Assembly: GCA_028714875.1 (NCBI GenBank) | Contig: JAQTLN010000009.1 | Location: 81,740-145,739, forward strand | Origin: Gallionellaceae bacterium | GTDB lineage: Bacteria > Pseudomonadota > Gammaproteobacteria > Burkholderiales > Thiobacillaceae | Length of the DNA: 64,000 nt | Reading direction: 5' to 3' | Shown: piece by piece, positions 8,921-18,144 of the stretch | Layout: every line of letters begins with the position of its first letter | Numbering within the stretch: position 1 is the stretch's first letter | The notes under the pieces: model-generated | What the model was told of the DNA's origin: nothing | The model's database searches: none | Seen by the model: the letters and a program-made list of their open reading frames with translations, nothing else | Translations under genes and position numbers: made by a program

Positions 8921-10720
8921 TCAAAACATCACCAGATCCGTGTCGTCGCCCGCGCTATCGGATTGATGAGCGGCGGCTTCGTCCTCGCTCTCTTCGCTTT
9001 CGAGGATCAGATCGGACACCACATAGCGTGCCCAGACCTTGTTGCCGTTGCCGGAATAGACCACCTGCTCGCACAGGTTCCTCACCAGGGCAATGCCGCG
9101 CCCAAACGCCAGGTCATTGCTGGTCGTCAGCGCGGCGGGGTTGTCGATGCGATTCTCGAAATCGAAGCCGGGACCGGTGTCGGTCATGCTGATGTCGAGC
9201 ACCGCGCGGGTTCCGTCCTGGTGCAACTGGAAAGCGATATCGATACGTCCGTCTCGTAGTCTTGCCAGGCGCTCGCCGCGTTGTCGCATATACAGTTCGA
9301 AGCCACCGATCCAGCTCTTGGTGGCCGAGTCCAGGCCGAGCAGGCCGTGGTCCAGCGCGTTGTTGAACAGTTCCGAAAAGATCAGGAACAGCGCGCCCTG
9401 GTGCGACTTGAGCGCCTGAATTTGGGTGACGAAGCCGAGCACGGCCGGCACCACGTCGATGTAACGCAGTTCCTGGGCGCCGTAGGAGAGATCCAGGCGC
9501 CATTCCGCCAGATGCCCTTGATGCGCGGGCATCGGCGTGTTGAAGCGGATTTGGCGGCGCCGGTCGATCGGCACCGAGACCAGCAGGGCGGAGATGTCGT
9601 CGCGCCCCGGGTGTCCACCGAGGTGATCCATCACACCTTTGAGCAGGCTGTCGAAACGCGCCTCGCTGCCCTGCGCCCGGCTCAAGGCATCGCGCACGCC
9701 GTCGATGGCGAACCAGCCGCCGGCCGGATTTTCGGCTTCGGTGAGCCCGTCCGAGCACAGCACCAGATCGCCCGGTTCGTGGAACACCACGGTCTCGGTC
9801 ATGCCGGAAAACAGCTTGTCCGGGAGGATGCCGAGCGGGGGGTGATTGGAAGCCCATTGCATGGCGACCTCGCCGCGCGTGTTGATGAACAGTGCGTCCG
9901 GGTTGCCGCCGTTCCACACTTCCACGGTCTGGTTGCGCACGTCGATGGCGGCCAGGGTGGCGGCCACGAAGCGGTCGGGGGGCAGGATGGACTTGAGTTT
10001 GCGGTTGAGTTCCTCGGCGATCGAGGGCAACGGAAAACCCTTCGCGGTCATGCTGTAGAACGCCTGCGTCAGCGGCATGGCGGAGAGCGCGGCGGCCAGG
10101 CCGTGGCCGGCGGCATCGGCCAGCAACACGTTGAGCACCTCGCCGGGCGCGCGCGCGGCGCACAGCAGGTCGCCGCTGAAGGTTTCCGCCGGCATGTTGA
10201 AGTGGCGAATCATCGAGTCGCGCAGGCCGGCGGCGTCCGTCAACCGGTTCATGACGTGCGCGCCCAGGCGCGACTGTTCTTCCGCGTCCATGCGCCAGTT
10301 GCGCAGTTCCTCGGTGTTGGCGTGCACCTCGCGCTGCAACATCAACATGCGCGCATAGCTGTTGATCTTGGCGCGCAGGATCTGCAACGAGGCCGGTTTG
10401 ACGATGTAATCGTCGCCGCCCGCTTCCAGCCCGCGCACGATGTCCTGCATCTGGTCCAGCGCGGAAAAGAAGACGATGGGCGTCCACTTGTCCGTGGGCA
10501 GCTCGCGGATGTGTTGCGCCGCGGTGATGCCGTCCATGACCGGCATCATGATGTCCATGAAGATCAGGTCGGGTTTGTCTTCCTTGAACCGGTCGATCGC
10601 CTCCTGGCCGTCACCGGCCAGGATCGCGGTATGGCCCAGCTTGCGCGAGACCGCCTCCAACTGTTTGGCATTGGTCGGGGTGTCGTCGACGATGAGGATG
10701 GTGAGGCGGGAGCTGATCAC
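8921..10720 (-). CDS. REC-PP2C (SpoIIE/RsbU-type) phosphatase with C-terminal HATPase kinase domain, HsbR-like
   Basis: 599 aa with three domains. Residues 1-125 are a receiver (ILIVDDTP; phosphoacceptor Asp in LIFMDIMMPVMDG; Lys in IVKPAS). Residues ~175-385 are a PP2C/SpoIIE phosphatase (SGDLLCAARAPGEV, LADAAGHGLAAAL, LVLCSDGLTEAEN, DDISALLVSV). Residues ~430-575 are an anti-sigma-factor-type HATPase (ELFNNALDHGLLG; DTGPGFDFENR). This order matches HsbR of Pseudomonas, which phosphorylates or dephosphorylates a STAS protein to set FlgM/sigma-28 and c-di-GMP output. The STAS gene lies directly upstream (45 bases). It is the last gene of the mcp-cheR-cheD-cheB-STAS run. The role by analogy is inference; the domains are clear. 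Confidence 0.88.
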   Translation of the reverse strand: MISSRLTILIVDDTPTNAKQLEAVSRKLGHTAILAGDGQEAIDRFKEDKPDLIFMDIMMPVMDGITAAQHIRELPTDKWTPIVFFSALDQMQDIVRGLEAGGDDYIVKPASLQILRAKINSYARMLMLQREVHANTEELRNWRMDAEEQSRLGAHVMNRLTDAAGLRDSMIRHFNMPAETFSGDLLCAARAPGEVLNVLLADAAGHGLAAALSAMPLTQAFYSMTAKGFPLPSIAEELNRKLKSILPPDRFVAATLAAIDVRNQTVEVWNGGNPDALFINTRGEVAMQWASNHPPLGILPDKLFSGMTETVVFHEPGDLVLCSDGLTEAENPAGGWFAIDGVRDALSRAQGSEARFDSLLKGVMDHLGGHPGRDDISALLVSVPIDRRRQIRFNTPMPAHQGHLAEWRLDLSYGAQELRYIDVVPAVLGFVTQIQALKSHQGALFLIFSELFNNALDHGLLGLDSATKSWIGGFELYMRQRGERLARLRDGRIDIAFQLHQDGTRAVLDISMTDTGPGFDFENRIDNPAALTTSNDLAFGRGIALVRNLCEQVVYSGNGNKVWARYVVSDLILESEESEDEAAAHQSDSAGDDTDLVMF

Positions 10721-10764
10721 AGGGGGCGGCCTGTCAGAGGAAGTTGAACGCGGTCAGGTGCCGC

Positions 10765-11073
10765 TCACGGCTTGATACTGAACAGTTTTCCGAAATTGGC
10801 GATGTCCAGTACCTGTTTGACCGTGCCCCTCAGTTCGGCCAGGGCGATGCTCTTGCCGGTACTCTCGGCCTTCTCGCGCAGCAGCAGCAGCATGCCCAGG
10901 GCGGAGCTGTCGAGATAATCGACGTCGCCGAAGTCGATAACGATTTCGCGCACGGCGCCGGTTTCGAGAATCTTCTCGTAGGCGGAGCGGAAATCCCGGT
11001 GCGAGTGGAAATCGAAGCGGCCGCCCAGCTTCAGGGTGGCTTGGCTACCGATAACTTCATTGGTGATCAGCAT
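10765..11073 (-). CDS. STAS-domain anti-sigma factor antagonist, HsbA-like
   Basis: A 102-aa single STAS domain. DYLDSSALGMLLLLREKA carries the conserved Asp-Ser-Ser site whose serine is phosphorylated in SpoIIAA/RsbV/HsbA proteins. It is cytoplasmic and expected to be the substrate of the kinase/phosphatase encoded just downstream. It lies between cheB and the phosphatase gene in one minus-strand operon. In pseudomonads the equivalent protein switches between FlgM and a diguanylate cyclase; no flgM is in this window. Confidence 0.88.
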   Translation of the reverse strand: MLITNEVIGSQATLKLGGRFDFHSHRDFRSAYEKILETGAVREIVIDFGDVDYLDSSALGMLLLLREKAESTGKSIALAELRGTVKQVLDIANFGKLFSIKP

Positions 11074-11189
11074 GTCGATACTCCGTTTACTTGGCGTGCC
11101 TGTTTATCGGCGTTGGGTGTTATTTCTTTAGGGGATTCGTGGCGCGCGGCGCGCTCACGAGCAAACGCAATTCGTGCGCGCGGCGCACG

Positions 11190-12239
11190 CTACCCACGTC
11201 GCCCCAATCGTTCCAGCACACGACCGGCGATGTCGTTGAGACTGGCCACCTCGACCGCCGCGCCCAGTTCGATGGCCGCCTTGGGCATGCCGAACACCAC
11301 GCAGGAGGCTTCATCCTGGGCGATGGTGTAGGCCCCGGCCTGGCGCATGGCGAGCAGCCCCGCCGCGCCGTCCTTGCCCATGCCGGTCATGATCACGCCC
11401 AGCGTATTCGCTCCGGCCACTTGGGCGGCGCTGTTGAACAGCACATCCACCGAGGGCCGATGACGATTCACCGGCTCGGCCTGAGACAGCTCGGTGTAGT
11501 AGTAGGCGCCGCTTTTCCGCAGCAGCAGGTGGGAATGGCCGGGAGCGATGTAGGCATGGCCCGGCACCACCCGTTCGTTGTGTTCCGCTTCCTTCACGGT
11601 CATGGCCGAGAGGCCGTCGAGGCGTTGCGCGAAGGAGCGGGTGAAGGCTTCCGGCATGTGTTGGGCGATCATCACCGCCGGCGAGGTGGCCGGCATGCGT
11701 GTGAGAAATTCCTTGAGCGCTTCGGTGCCGCCCGTGGACGAGCCGACGAACACGATTTTCTCGGTGGTGTTGATGAAATGGCCGGGCAGCGGCCGCGGCT
11801 TGTCGACCGGCTCCGTGTTCAAAGCATGGCGGCGAATGCGGGCGCGGGCGGCGGCGCGTATTTTGTCGCCGATCTCTTCGCCGAGATCACCCAGTCCTTC
11901 GCTGACGCCGATGCTGGGTTTGGTGATGAAATCCACCGCTCCCAGTTCCAGTGCCCTGAGGGTGACTTCGTTGCCCCGCTCGGTCAGGGTGGACACCATG
12001 AGTACCGGCATGGGGCGCAGACGCATGAGTTTTTCCAGGAAATCCAGCCCGTTCATGCGTGGCATTTCCACGTCCAGGGTCAGCACATCCGGGTTGAGCT
12101 GCTTGATCAGGTCGCGCGCGGTAATCGGGTCGGGCGCCTGCCCGACCACTTCCAGATCCGGCTGGCTGTTGATGATCTCGCGCATGATGCTGCGTATCAG
12201 CGCGGAGTCATCGATGATGAGAACTTTGATTTTTGGCAT
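11190..12239 (-). CDS. cheB: CheB: chemotaxis response regulator protein-glutamate methylesterase
   Basis: 349 aa. The receiver domain has Asp10/Asp11 and phosphoacceptor Asp56 in [12 protein letters not shown]. The CheB methylesterase domain has the catalytic triad Ser168 ([10 protein letters not shown]), His194 (AQHMPEAFT) and Asp290 ([11 protein letters not shown]). It removes methyl groups from chemoreceptors and deamidates glutamines. Immediately upstream is cheD (stop 10 bases before this ATG), downstream the STAS gene. Two neighbouring receptors carry a C-terminal xWxxF tail of the type CheB and CheR bind. Confidence 0.95.
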   Translation of the reverse strand: MPKIKVLIIDDSALIRSIMREIINSQPDLEVVGQAPDPITARDLIKQLNPDVLTLDVEMPRMNGLDFLEKLMRLRPMPVLMVSTLTERGNEVTLRALELGAVDFITKPSIGVSEGLGDLGEEIGDKIRAAARARIRRHALNTEPVDKPRPLPGHFINTTEKIVFVGSSTGGTEALKEFLTRMPATSPAVMIAQHMPEAFTRSFAQRLDGLSAMTVKEAEHNERVVPGHAYIAPGHSHLLLRKSGAYYYTELSQAEPVNRHRPSVDVLFNSAAQVAGANTLGVIMTGMGKDGAAGLLAMRQAGAYTIAQDEASCVVFGMPKAAIELGAAVEVASLNDIAGRVLERLGRRG

Positions 12240-12248
12240 GGTCTGGGG

Positions 12249-12860
12249 TCAGGTAAACAATTCCACATCCCCGGCGATGCTGGAGGACTTGAGGCGTTGG
12301 CCGTAGAGTTGCTCGCGTTCGATGATGGTGTTGTTGTGCACGGTCTTGAGCTTGCGCACCATCACCCGTCCGCTGGACGGAAAAAAATACACCTTGCGCG
12401 GGTAAAGGCCCATCAGGTCTTGCGAGGCTACCTTGATGCGTTCGGTTTCCAGATATTCCAGGACAAATTCGCTGTTGCGCTCGCCCACGTTGACGGTGGT
12501 GAAGCCGCGCAACACCGCGCCGCCACCGAATACCTTGGCTTCCAGGCGATTGCGATTGGCGCCCAGCTTGACCAACTGGTTGACCAGCACTTCCATGGCA
12601 TAGCCGCCGTAGCGCATCGATGACGACACCACATCGCGCTTGTCGCCGCTTTCGGGCAGCATGAAATGGTTCATGCCGCCGATGCCGGTCTTGGGGTCGC
12701 GGATACACGCCGCCACGCACGAGCCCAGCACCGTCACCAGCAGCATGTGGCGGCCGGTCACGTAATACTCGCCCGGCAGAATCTTGGCCGCCTCGATGTC
12801 GAAATTGCGGTCGAAATAATGATTCGGGGCGAGAACTTCCTCGAACGCATGCTGGGTCAT
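12249..12860 (-). CDS. cheD: CheD: chemoreceptor glutamine deamidase
   Basis: 203 aa. Catalytic Cys lies in LVTVLGSCVAACIRD and the His in GIGGMNHFMLPES, with the family's FGGGAVLRGFTTVNVGERN later. CheD deamidates receptor glutamines. The reading extends upstream to 12929 over the end of cheR, but ATG 12860 has GAGG about ten bases upstream and starts only 11 bases after the cheR stop, so it is preferred. It sits between cheR and cheB, the usual cheR-cheD-cheB order. Confidence 0.93.
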   Translation of the reverse strand: MTQHAFEEVLAPNHYFDRNFDIEAAKILPGEYYVTGRHMLLVTVLGSCVAACIRDPKTGIGGMNHFMLPESGDKRDVVSSSMRYGGYAMEVLVNQLVKLGANRNRLEAKVFGGGAVLRGFTTVNVGERNSEFVLEYLETERIKVASQDLMGLYPRKVYFFPSSGRVMVRKLKTVHNNTIIEREQLYGQRLKSSSIAGDVELFT

Positions 12861-12870
12861 GTATGCGGCC

Positions 12871-13740
12871 TCATTTGCGTACCGCTCCCGGAGGCGCCTT
12901 CTCGGCGTGCTCATAGACCGTCTGGCCACGCAGGTGGAACAGGTCGGTGGCGTGGTAGAGCGCCTCGGAGTGGCCGACGAACAGCAGTCCGTCAGGTTTC
13001 AGCAGCGGTTTCATCTTCTTCAACATGGTGTATTGCGTGGGCTTGTCGAAGTAGATCATCACGTTGCGGCAGAAAATGGCGTCGAGGCCGCCCTTCACTT
13101 GCCCCGCTACCGGCCAGCTCGCGTCGAGCAGATTGAGGCGGAAAAATTTCACCATCGCCGCCAGTTCCGGTTTGACTTTCACCATGCCGGCACGCTCGCC
13201 GGTACCTTTCAGGAAAAACTGGCGCTGCTGTGCCTCGCTCAATTTCTTGATGCGCTCTAGCAGATAGGTACCTTCCTGGCCTTTCTTCAGGACATTGGTG
13301 TCTAGGTCGGAGGCGATCACCTGTACCGGCGCGTTGAAGCCGCCGAATGCCTCCACCGCCGTCATGGCGATGGAATAGGGTTCCTCGCCGGTGCTGGAAG
13401 CGGAGCACCAGATGGTGATCGGGCGATCTCGACGCGTGCGCAGAAAGTCCTTGAGGAGGTGGAAGTGGTGCGCCTCGCGGTAGAAATCGGTGAGGTTGGT
13501 GGTCAGGGAATTGACGAAGGCCTCCCACTCCACTTCGTCACCCGAGCGGATCAGCGCCAGGTAATCCTGGAAGTTCTTCAGGCCGGTCGCGCGCAGGCGC
13601 CGCGCCAGGCGGCTGTAGACCATATCCTCCTTGGCTTCGGTGAGCGCGATGCCGGCATGGTCGTAAATCATCTTGCGCACTTCTTCGAAGTCGCGGTGCG
13701 AGAAGATGAACTCCCGTTGTGTCGTTATTGCTTCTGCCAT
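12871..13740 (-). CDS. cheR: CheR: chemotaxis protein methyltransferase
   Basis: 289 aa. An N-terminal all-helical domain (residues ~10-85) is followed by a SAM-dependent methyltransferase domain with ITIWCSASSTGEEPYSIAMT as the SAM loop, ASDLDTNVLKK, and FCRNVMIYFDKPTQ. It methylates glutamates of chemoreceptors. It follows the PAS-containing receptor gene, whose C-terminus ends in a pentapeptide of the type that tethers CheR. It lies in the operon mcp-cheR-cheD-cheB-STAS-phosphatase. Confidence 0.95.
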   Translation of the reverse strand: MAEAITTQREFIFSHRDFEEVRKMIYDHAGIALTEAKEDMVYSRLARRLRATGLKNFQDYLALIRSGDEVEWEAFVNSLTTNLTDFYREAHHFHLLKDFLRTRRDRPITIWCSASSTGEEPYSIAMTAVEAFGGFNAPVQVIASDLDTNVLKKGQEGTYLLERIKKLSEAQQRQFFLKGTGERAGMVKVKPELAAMVKFFRLNLLDASWPVAGQVKGGLDAIFCRNVMIYFDKPTQYTMLKKMKPLLKPDGLLFVGHSEALYHATDLFHLRGQTVYEHAEKAPPGAVRK

Positions 13741-13761
13741 GATTTCCTTCTGGTCGGTGAT

Positions 13762-13820
13762 GCAGCGCCGGCATCCTTGTCGGCTGCTTTGAAAGGCGCC
13801 GGCAAGGGTGCCGGCGCTAC
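13762..13820. repeat. GTAG-headed REP pair (one degenerate head) between mcp and cheR
   Basis: On the minus strand it starts GTAGCGCCGGCACCC one base after the receptor stop codon and ends GCCGGCGCTGC, a near-inverted second unit whose CTAC end has become CTGC. It lies inside an operon, so it need not be a full terminator; it could set the mcp/cheR expression ratio. Confidence 0.7.
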
Positions 13821-13821
13821 A

Positions 13822-16656
13822 TCAGAACTCTTCCCACTCGTCATCCGACCCCGCTCCGGCGGGAATGGCCGGCGCGGTCTTGGCCATGGCCCTGACCGGG
13901 CCGGGCGCGCGCGGTGCCGGGGCGGGCGCGCGGGCAAGCGAGCGCGCGGGCGCGCGGGTGTTGCGCGTTCCCGCCGCGGCCGGCGCGGTGCGGAACACCG
14001 CCACCGCCTGGGTCAGGCTGGCGGCCTGATCCTGGAGCGATTCCGCCGCCGCCGCCGCTTCTTCCACCAACGCCGCATTCTGTTGGGTGACCTCGTCCAT
14101 CTGGGCGATCGCCGAATTCACCTGCTCAATGCCCTGGGTCTGCTCGGTTGAGGCCGCGCTGATCTCGCCCATGATGTCGGTGACCCGCTTCACCGCATCG
14201 ACGATTTCCTTCATGGTGTTGCCGGCCTGTTCCACCTGCTTGTAGCCGATGTTGACCTTGTCCACCGAGTCGCCGATCAGGGTCTTGATCTCCTTGGCGG
14301 CGCCGGCGGAACGCTGCGCCAGGCTGCGCACCTCGCCCGCCACCACCGCGAAGCCGCGCCCTTGCTCGCCGGCCCGAGCGGCTTCCACGGCGGCGTTCAA
14401 GGCGAGGATGTTGGTCTGGAAGGCGATGCCGTCGATGACGCTGATGATGTCGGCGATCTTCTTCGAGCTGTCGGCGATGGAGCCCATCGTGTGCACCACT
14501 TCGCTCACCACGCTGCCGCCCTTCATGGCGATGTCGGAAGCGCCCTTGGCGAGCTGGTTGGCCTGGCGCGCGTTGTCGGCGTTCTGGCGCACCGTGCTGG
14601 TGATCTCGTCCATGCTGGCGGCGGTTTCTTCCAGCGAGGAAGCCTGGCTTTCGGTGCGCCCCGAGAGGTCGGCGTTGCCGCTGGCGATTTCGCGGGCGGC
14701 GGTGTTGATGGAATCGGTGGCTTCGCGGATCTGGCTGACGATTTCGGAAAGCTTGGCGGCGGTGCCGTTGGCGTCGTCCTTGAGCTGGCCGATGAGTCCC
14801 TGATAGTCGGCGTCGATGCGCTCGCCAAGGTCGCCCGAGGCCAGGGCTTTCAGCACGCGGGCGACATCGTTCATGCCGCGTTCGCTGGTTTCCACCAGGT
14901 GGTTGATGCCTTCGGCCAGTTGCAGGAAGAAACCTTCCTTGCCCTCCGCTTTCAGGCGTTGGCTGAAGTCGCCGGCCGCCGCCGCGTTGACCAGGCTGGC
15001 GACTTCCTTTTCCACCGCGACTTCATTGGTGCGGTCCTGCCATTGGGTGACGCGGCCGGCGTAGGCGCCTTCCGCGTTGTACACCGGGCTGGCCGACAGG
15101 CGCAGGGTATGGCTGGCGACATGGGTATCGAACACGCGGTTGTTCCGGAAAGGCTCGGCGTAGGCCGCTTTGAGTTCCTCGTCCTCAAACAATTGCGAGA
15201 CGCGCCCGCCCATTAGGGATTGCGCGCTGAAACCGGGGAGTCGTTTGCCCAGTTCCGGCGCCATGGCGTCAAACAGTTTGCCGGCGGCGGGGTTCATGTA
15301 GATCAGGGTGTTGTCCGCTTGTGACAGCGTGACCGCGGAGGTGATGCTGTCCAGGGCGATCTTGATGCGCAGGTTCTCGTTGGCCGCGCGTCGGGTTTCT
15401 TCCATGTCGAAGCCCAGCTTGGTCTGCATCGATTCCAGCCCTTCCAGCACCTGGCCGACTTCGTCGTGGCGGTCGATCTGAATATGGTTCAGATAGTTGC
15501 CCTCGGCGATGGAATGGAAAAGGCCGATGGTGCGTTGCAGCGGTTTGACGATGTCGCGTATCAACAGCCAGGCGAACCAGAGCGCCAACAGGACACCCAG
15601 CGTCATGCCGGCCAGGCCGAGATTGAGAAGATTGTGGTAGCGCGCATCGGCATGTTCGTAATCGGTTCTCGCCGAGTCCTGCAAGGACTGGCGCAGGATT
15701 TCCATCTTGTCGCGCGCTTCGCTATAGAGCGGATTGACCTTGGCCAGCAGAACGTCGGTGGCCTCGCTGTAGTTGGCCGCCTTCAATGCCTTCACCGCCG
15801 GTTGCAGGCCTTCCTTGACATAGCGGGTACGCGCCTCGGCAAAGGCGGCCGCGGCGACTCGGGTTTCGGCGGGTATCTCGATCTTGTCGAACTCCGTGAT
15901 CAGCGCGGTGATCTTGTCACGGTTGGCGAAAATCACGTCGGCATGCTTGTCCACCGGGTGGTCATGCCGCGCCGAGAAGACGCTGTTCGGGTCGTGTTGT
16001 ACCGCCAGCGCCACCTGGGTCTGGTTTTCACTCATCAGACGCACGATTTGGCCGACCAGACGGATTGGTTCCAGGTTGCTCTGATACAGCCTGGCCATGT
16101 CGCCGTTGGTGATCGCCTGACCGCCCAGGCCGATGGCGCTGCCCACCAGGATCATGCCTACCACCATGGTCATGATGGCGGCCAGGCGCGCCTTGATGGA
16201 GAGTCGTTTGAGGCTGCTCAAGAGGCCGGCCGGGCGCAGTCGGGCTTGACCATCGCGCACCGACTTGTACAGCGCTTCCGCCGCCGCCACCTGGTCGCGC
16301 TCGGGCTTGCGCCGCACCGAGAGATAGCCGGTGGTCTGGCCATTCTGGCGCAGCGGCGTGACATGCGCCTCCACCCAGTAATGGTCGCCGTTCTTGGCGC
16401 GGTTTTTCACCAGACCCACCCACGGCCGCCCGGCCTGAAGGTTGTCCCATAAATCCTTGAACGCCTCGGCCGGCATATCGGGATGGCGCACGATGTTCTG
16501 CGGCGACCCCAGGAGTTCGTCGCGTGTGAAGCCGCTGATGCTGACGAAAGTGTCGTTGACGTGGGTGATGACGCCCCGCGCATCGGTGGTGGAAACGATG
16601 GTTTCCCCCTCCCGCATGAGTCGCTCGACGCCGGTGACGGGCATGTTGACGCGCAT
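13822..16656 (-). CDS. Methyl-accepting chemotaxis protein with N-terminal PAS (Aer-like) and C-terminal CheR-tether
   Basis: 944 aa from the chosen ATG at 16656 ([20 protein letters not shown]). An N-terminal PAS domain occupies ~10-120, then TM1 ~157-178, a helical sensor region, TM2 ~344-367, HAMP ~367-420, a second PAS-like segment ~450-560, and a signalling domain with the hairpin tip [20 protein letters not shown]. It ends in a Pro/Ala-rich linker and DDEWEEF, a xWxxF pentapeptide. The track-length reading from 16836 is rejected because a sigma-28-type promoter (16703-16729) would lie inside it. The signalling half is almost identical in DNA to that of the gene at 18145-21015. It heads the cheR-cheD-cheB operon. 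The ligand is unknown. Confidence 0.92.
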   Translation of the reverse strand: MRVNMPVTGVERLMREGETIVSTTDARGVITHVNDTFVSISGFTRDELLGSPQNIVRHPDMPAEAFKDLWDNLQAGRPWVGLVKNRAKNGDHYWVEAHVTPLRQNGQTTGYLSVRRKPERDQVAAAEALYKSVRDGQARLRPAGLLSSLKRLSIKARLAAIMTMVVGMILVGSAIGLGGQAITNGDMARLYQSNLEPIRLVGQIVRLMSENQTQVALAVQHDPNSVFSARHDHPVDKHADVIFANRDKITALITEFDKIEIPAETRVAAAAFAEARTRYVKEGLQPAVKALKAANYSEATDVLLAKVNPLYSEARDKMEILRQSLQDSARTDYEHADARYHNLLNLGLAGMTLGVLLALWFAWLLIRDIVKPLQRTIGLFHSIAEGNYLNHIQIDRHDEVGQVLEGLESMQTKLGFDMEETRRAANENLRIKIALDSITSAVTLSQADNTLIYMNPAAGKLFDAMAPELGKRLPGFSAQSLMGGRVSQLFEDEELKAAYAEPFRNNRVFDTHVASHTLRLSASPVYNAEGAYAGRVTQWQDRTNEVAVEKEVASLVNAAAAGDFSQRLKAEGKEGFFLQLAEGINHLVETSERGMNDVARVLKALASGDLGERIDADYQGLIGQLKDDANGTAAKLSEIVSQIREATDSINTAAREIASGNADLSGRTESQASSLEETAASMDEITSTVRQNADNARQANQLAKGASDIAMKGGSVVSEVVHTMGSIADSSKKIADIISVIDGIAFQTNILALNAAVEAARAGEQGRGFAVVAGEVRSLAQRSAGAAKEIKTLIGDSVDKVNIGYKQVEQAGNTMKEIVDAVKRVTDIMGEISAASTEQTQGIEQVNSAIAQMDEVTQQNAALVEEAAAAAESLQDQAASLTQAVAVFRTAPAAAGTRNTRAPARSLARAPAPAPRAPGPVRAMAKTAPAIPAGAGSDDEWEEF

Positions 16657-16702
16657 GATTATTCCCTCTGAACTAGCGGCTTCTGCCGCGTTGACAGAGC
16701 TA

Positions 16703-16729
16703 ATTACGGCAGGGGGTGGGAATACTTTA
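16703..16729 (-). promoter_or_regulatory. Probable FliA (sigma-28) promoter of the mcp-cheR-cheD-cheB operon
   Basis: On the minus strand TAAAGTAT (16729-16722), an 11-base spacer, then GCCGTAAT (16710-16703). This is close to TAAAGTTT-N11-GCCGATAA with correct spacing. It lies 46 bases upstream of the receptor ATG at 16656 and decides that start. Confidence 0.7.
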
Positions 16730-16863
16730 GCCCCGTATGCGCGGGCAATGACTCCCTTCGTCTGGCCGCCGAGGAAGGTGCCGGATTTCACCGCCGACAT
16801 GGAACCCGCCACGTCGGAAGCGGGTCGATAAGGCATTTTCCTGCCCTGTGTTAGCCTCGCCGC

Positions 16864-18069
16864 ATGACTATTCGACTCAAGCTACGACCCCTTGTCTTTG
16901 CGCTGTGCTGTGCCTCGTCCCTGGCGGCGCGGAGTGATGAAGCCCCGGATTTTTCCAGTTGGCTTGCCCAGTTCCGCCAGGAGGCCCTGGCGCAAGGCAT
17001 TTCCCAGGCCACTCTGGATGCCGCGCTGGCCGATGCGCGGCCGCTGCCCGAGGTGATCGAACGAGACCAGCGCCAGCCGGAGTTCTTCCAGACCTTCTGG
17101 TCTTATCTGGACAAGCGCCTCAGCCCCTGGCGTATCGAACGCGGCCAGGCTCTGCTACAGGAACACCGCGTGCTGCTGGATGAAGTACAGACGCGCTATG
17201 GCGTACCCGCCAGCATCCTTGTCGCCTTCTGGGGCCTGGAAACCAACTACGGTGCTTATCTCGGCGACTTTCCCATTCCCGTCGCCCTTGCCACCCTCGC
17301 GTTCGATCCGCGTCGCGGCGACTTCTTCCGCCGCGAGCTGCTGCAATCGCTACGCATCATCGAGGCGGGTCATGTGGCCGCCGCCGATATGAAGGGCTCT
17401 TGGGCGGGGGCGATGGGGCAGGTGCAGTTCATGCCGTCCACCTACCTTCGCTATGCCGTGGATGGCGACGGCGATGGCCACAAAAATCTGTGGGTCTCCC
17501 TGCCGGATGCCTTCAATTCCGCCGCTCATTTTCTTCGTGAACTTGGTTGGCAGCCGGGTGAGATATGGGGTCGCGAGGTACGCCTTCCGGCGAATTTCGA
17601 TTGGGAATCCGCGCAGCCCAAAGTGAAGAAGCCGGTCAATGTCTGGGCCCGGCTGGGGGTGACTCAGGCCGACGGTTTGCCGCTGCCCAAATCCGACATG
17701 GCCGGCGCCATCGTTCTGCCGCAGGGCCATGCCGGCCCGGCTTTCCTGGTCTACCGTAATTTCGAGGTGATCATGGGCTGGAACCGCTCCCTCAGTTACG
17801 CCCTCGCGGTGGGCCTCCTGTCCGATCGCCTGCTGGGTCAGCCGGCGTTGCTGGGCGGCCGTGATGCCGACAATCGCCCATTGAGCCGTGAACAGGTCAT
17901 GGAAATGCAACGGCAGTTGGCCGCGCGCGGGCTGGATGTTGGTGAGCCGGATGGTTTGCCGGGACCGCGAACCCGTCTGGCCATCCGTGCCTGGCAGAAG
18001 ACGGCGGGGCTACCGGTGGATGGCTATGCCTCGCTGGGCTTGCTGGAGCAGTTGCAGGCGGCGAAGTAG
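16864..18069 (+). CDS. Lytic murein transglycosylase (MltB family) with peptidoglycan-binding domain
   Basis: 401 aa. A signal peptide ([21 protein letters not shown]) precedes an MltB-type catalytic domain with Glu126 in [15 protein letters not shown] and [20 protein letters not shown]. It ends in a peptidoglycan-binding domain 1 (residues ~340-400, [18 protein letters not shown]). It cleaves glycan strands in the periplasm to give 1,6-anhydromuramic acid products. It is transcribed against the surrounding chemotaxis genes, separating two near-identical receptor genes, and ends in a perfect inverted repeat shared with the next receptor. Confidence 0.92.
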   Translation: MTIRLKLRPLVFALCCASSLAARSDEAPDFSSWLAQFRQEALAQGISQATLDAALADARPLPEVIERDQRQPEFFQTFWSYLDKRLSPWRIERGQALLQEHRVLLDEVQTRYGVPASILVAFWGLETNYGAYLGDFPIPVALATLAFDPRRGDFFRRELLQSLRIIEAGHVAAADMKGSWAGAMGQVQFMPSTYLRYAVDGDGDGHKNLWVSLPDAFNSAAHFLRELGWQPGEIWGREVRLPANFDWESAQPKVKKPVNVWARLGVTQADGLPLPKSDMAGAIVLPQGHAGPAFLVYRNFEVIMGWNRSLSYALAVGLLSDRLLGQPALLGGRDADNRPLSREQVMEMQRQLAARGLDVGEPDGLPGPRTRLAIRAWQKTAGLPVDGYASLGLLEQLQAAK

Positions 18070-18073
18070 CCCT

Positions 18074-18143
18074 GTAGCGCAGGCGTCCCGCCTGCTTCGT
18101 CCTTCTGATCAGGTCCACGAAGCAGGCGGGACGCCTGCGCTAC
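18074..18143. repeat. BIME: perfect 27-base inverted repeat, GTAG heads
   Basis: Arms 18074-18100 (GTAGCGCAGGCGTCCCGCCT...) and 18117-18143 are exact inverted copies around a 16-base loop. A second copy with identical arms and the same loop length lies at 44905-44974. It sits between the convergent transglycosylase and receptor stops and could serve as a bidirectional terminator. Confidence 0.9.
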
Positions 18144-18144
18144 C

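Noticed and set aside
11091..12623. 510-aa plus-strand frame opposite cheB and cheD
   Set aside because: Antisense to two well-supported enzymes with full catalytic motifs.
16657..16836. Sixty-residue N-terminal extension of the PAS receptor
   Set aside because: It contains a sigma-28-type promoter and has no PAS similarity; the ATG at 16656 fits the family.
18074..18143. CRISPR repeat
   Set aside because: Only one inverted pair, with no regular direct repeats or spacers; it fits a BIME.
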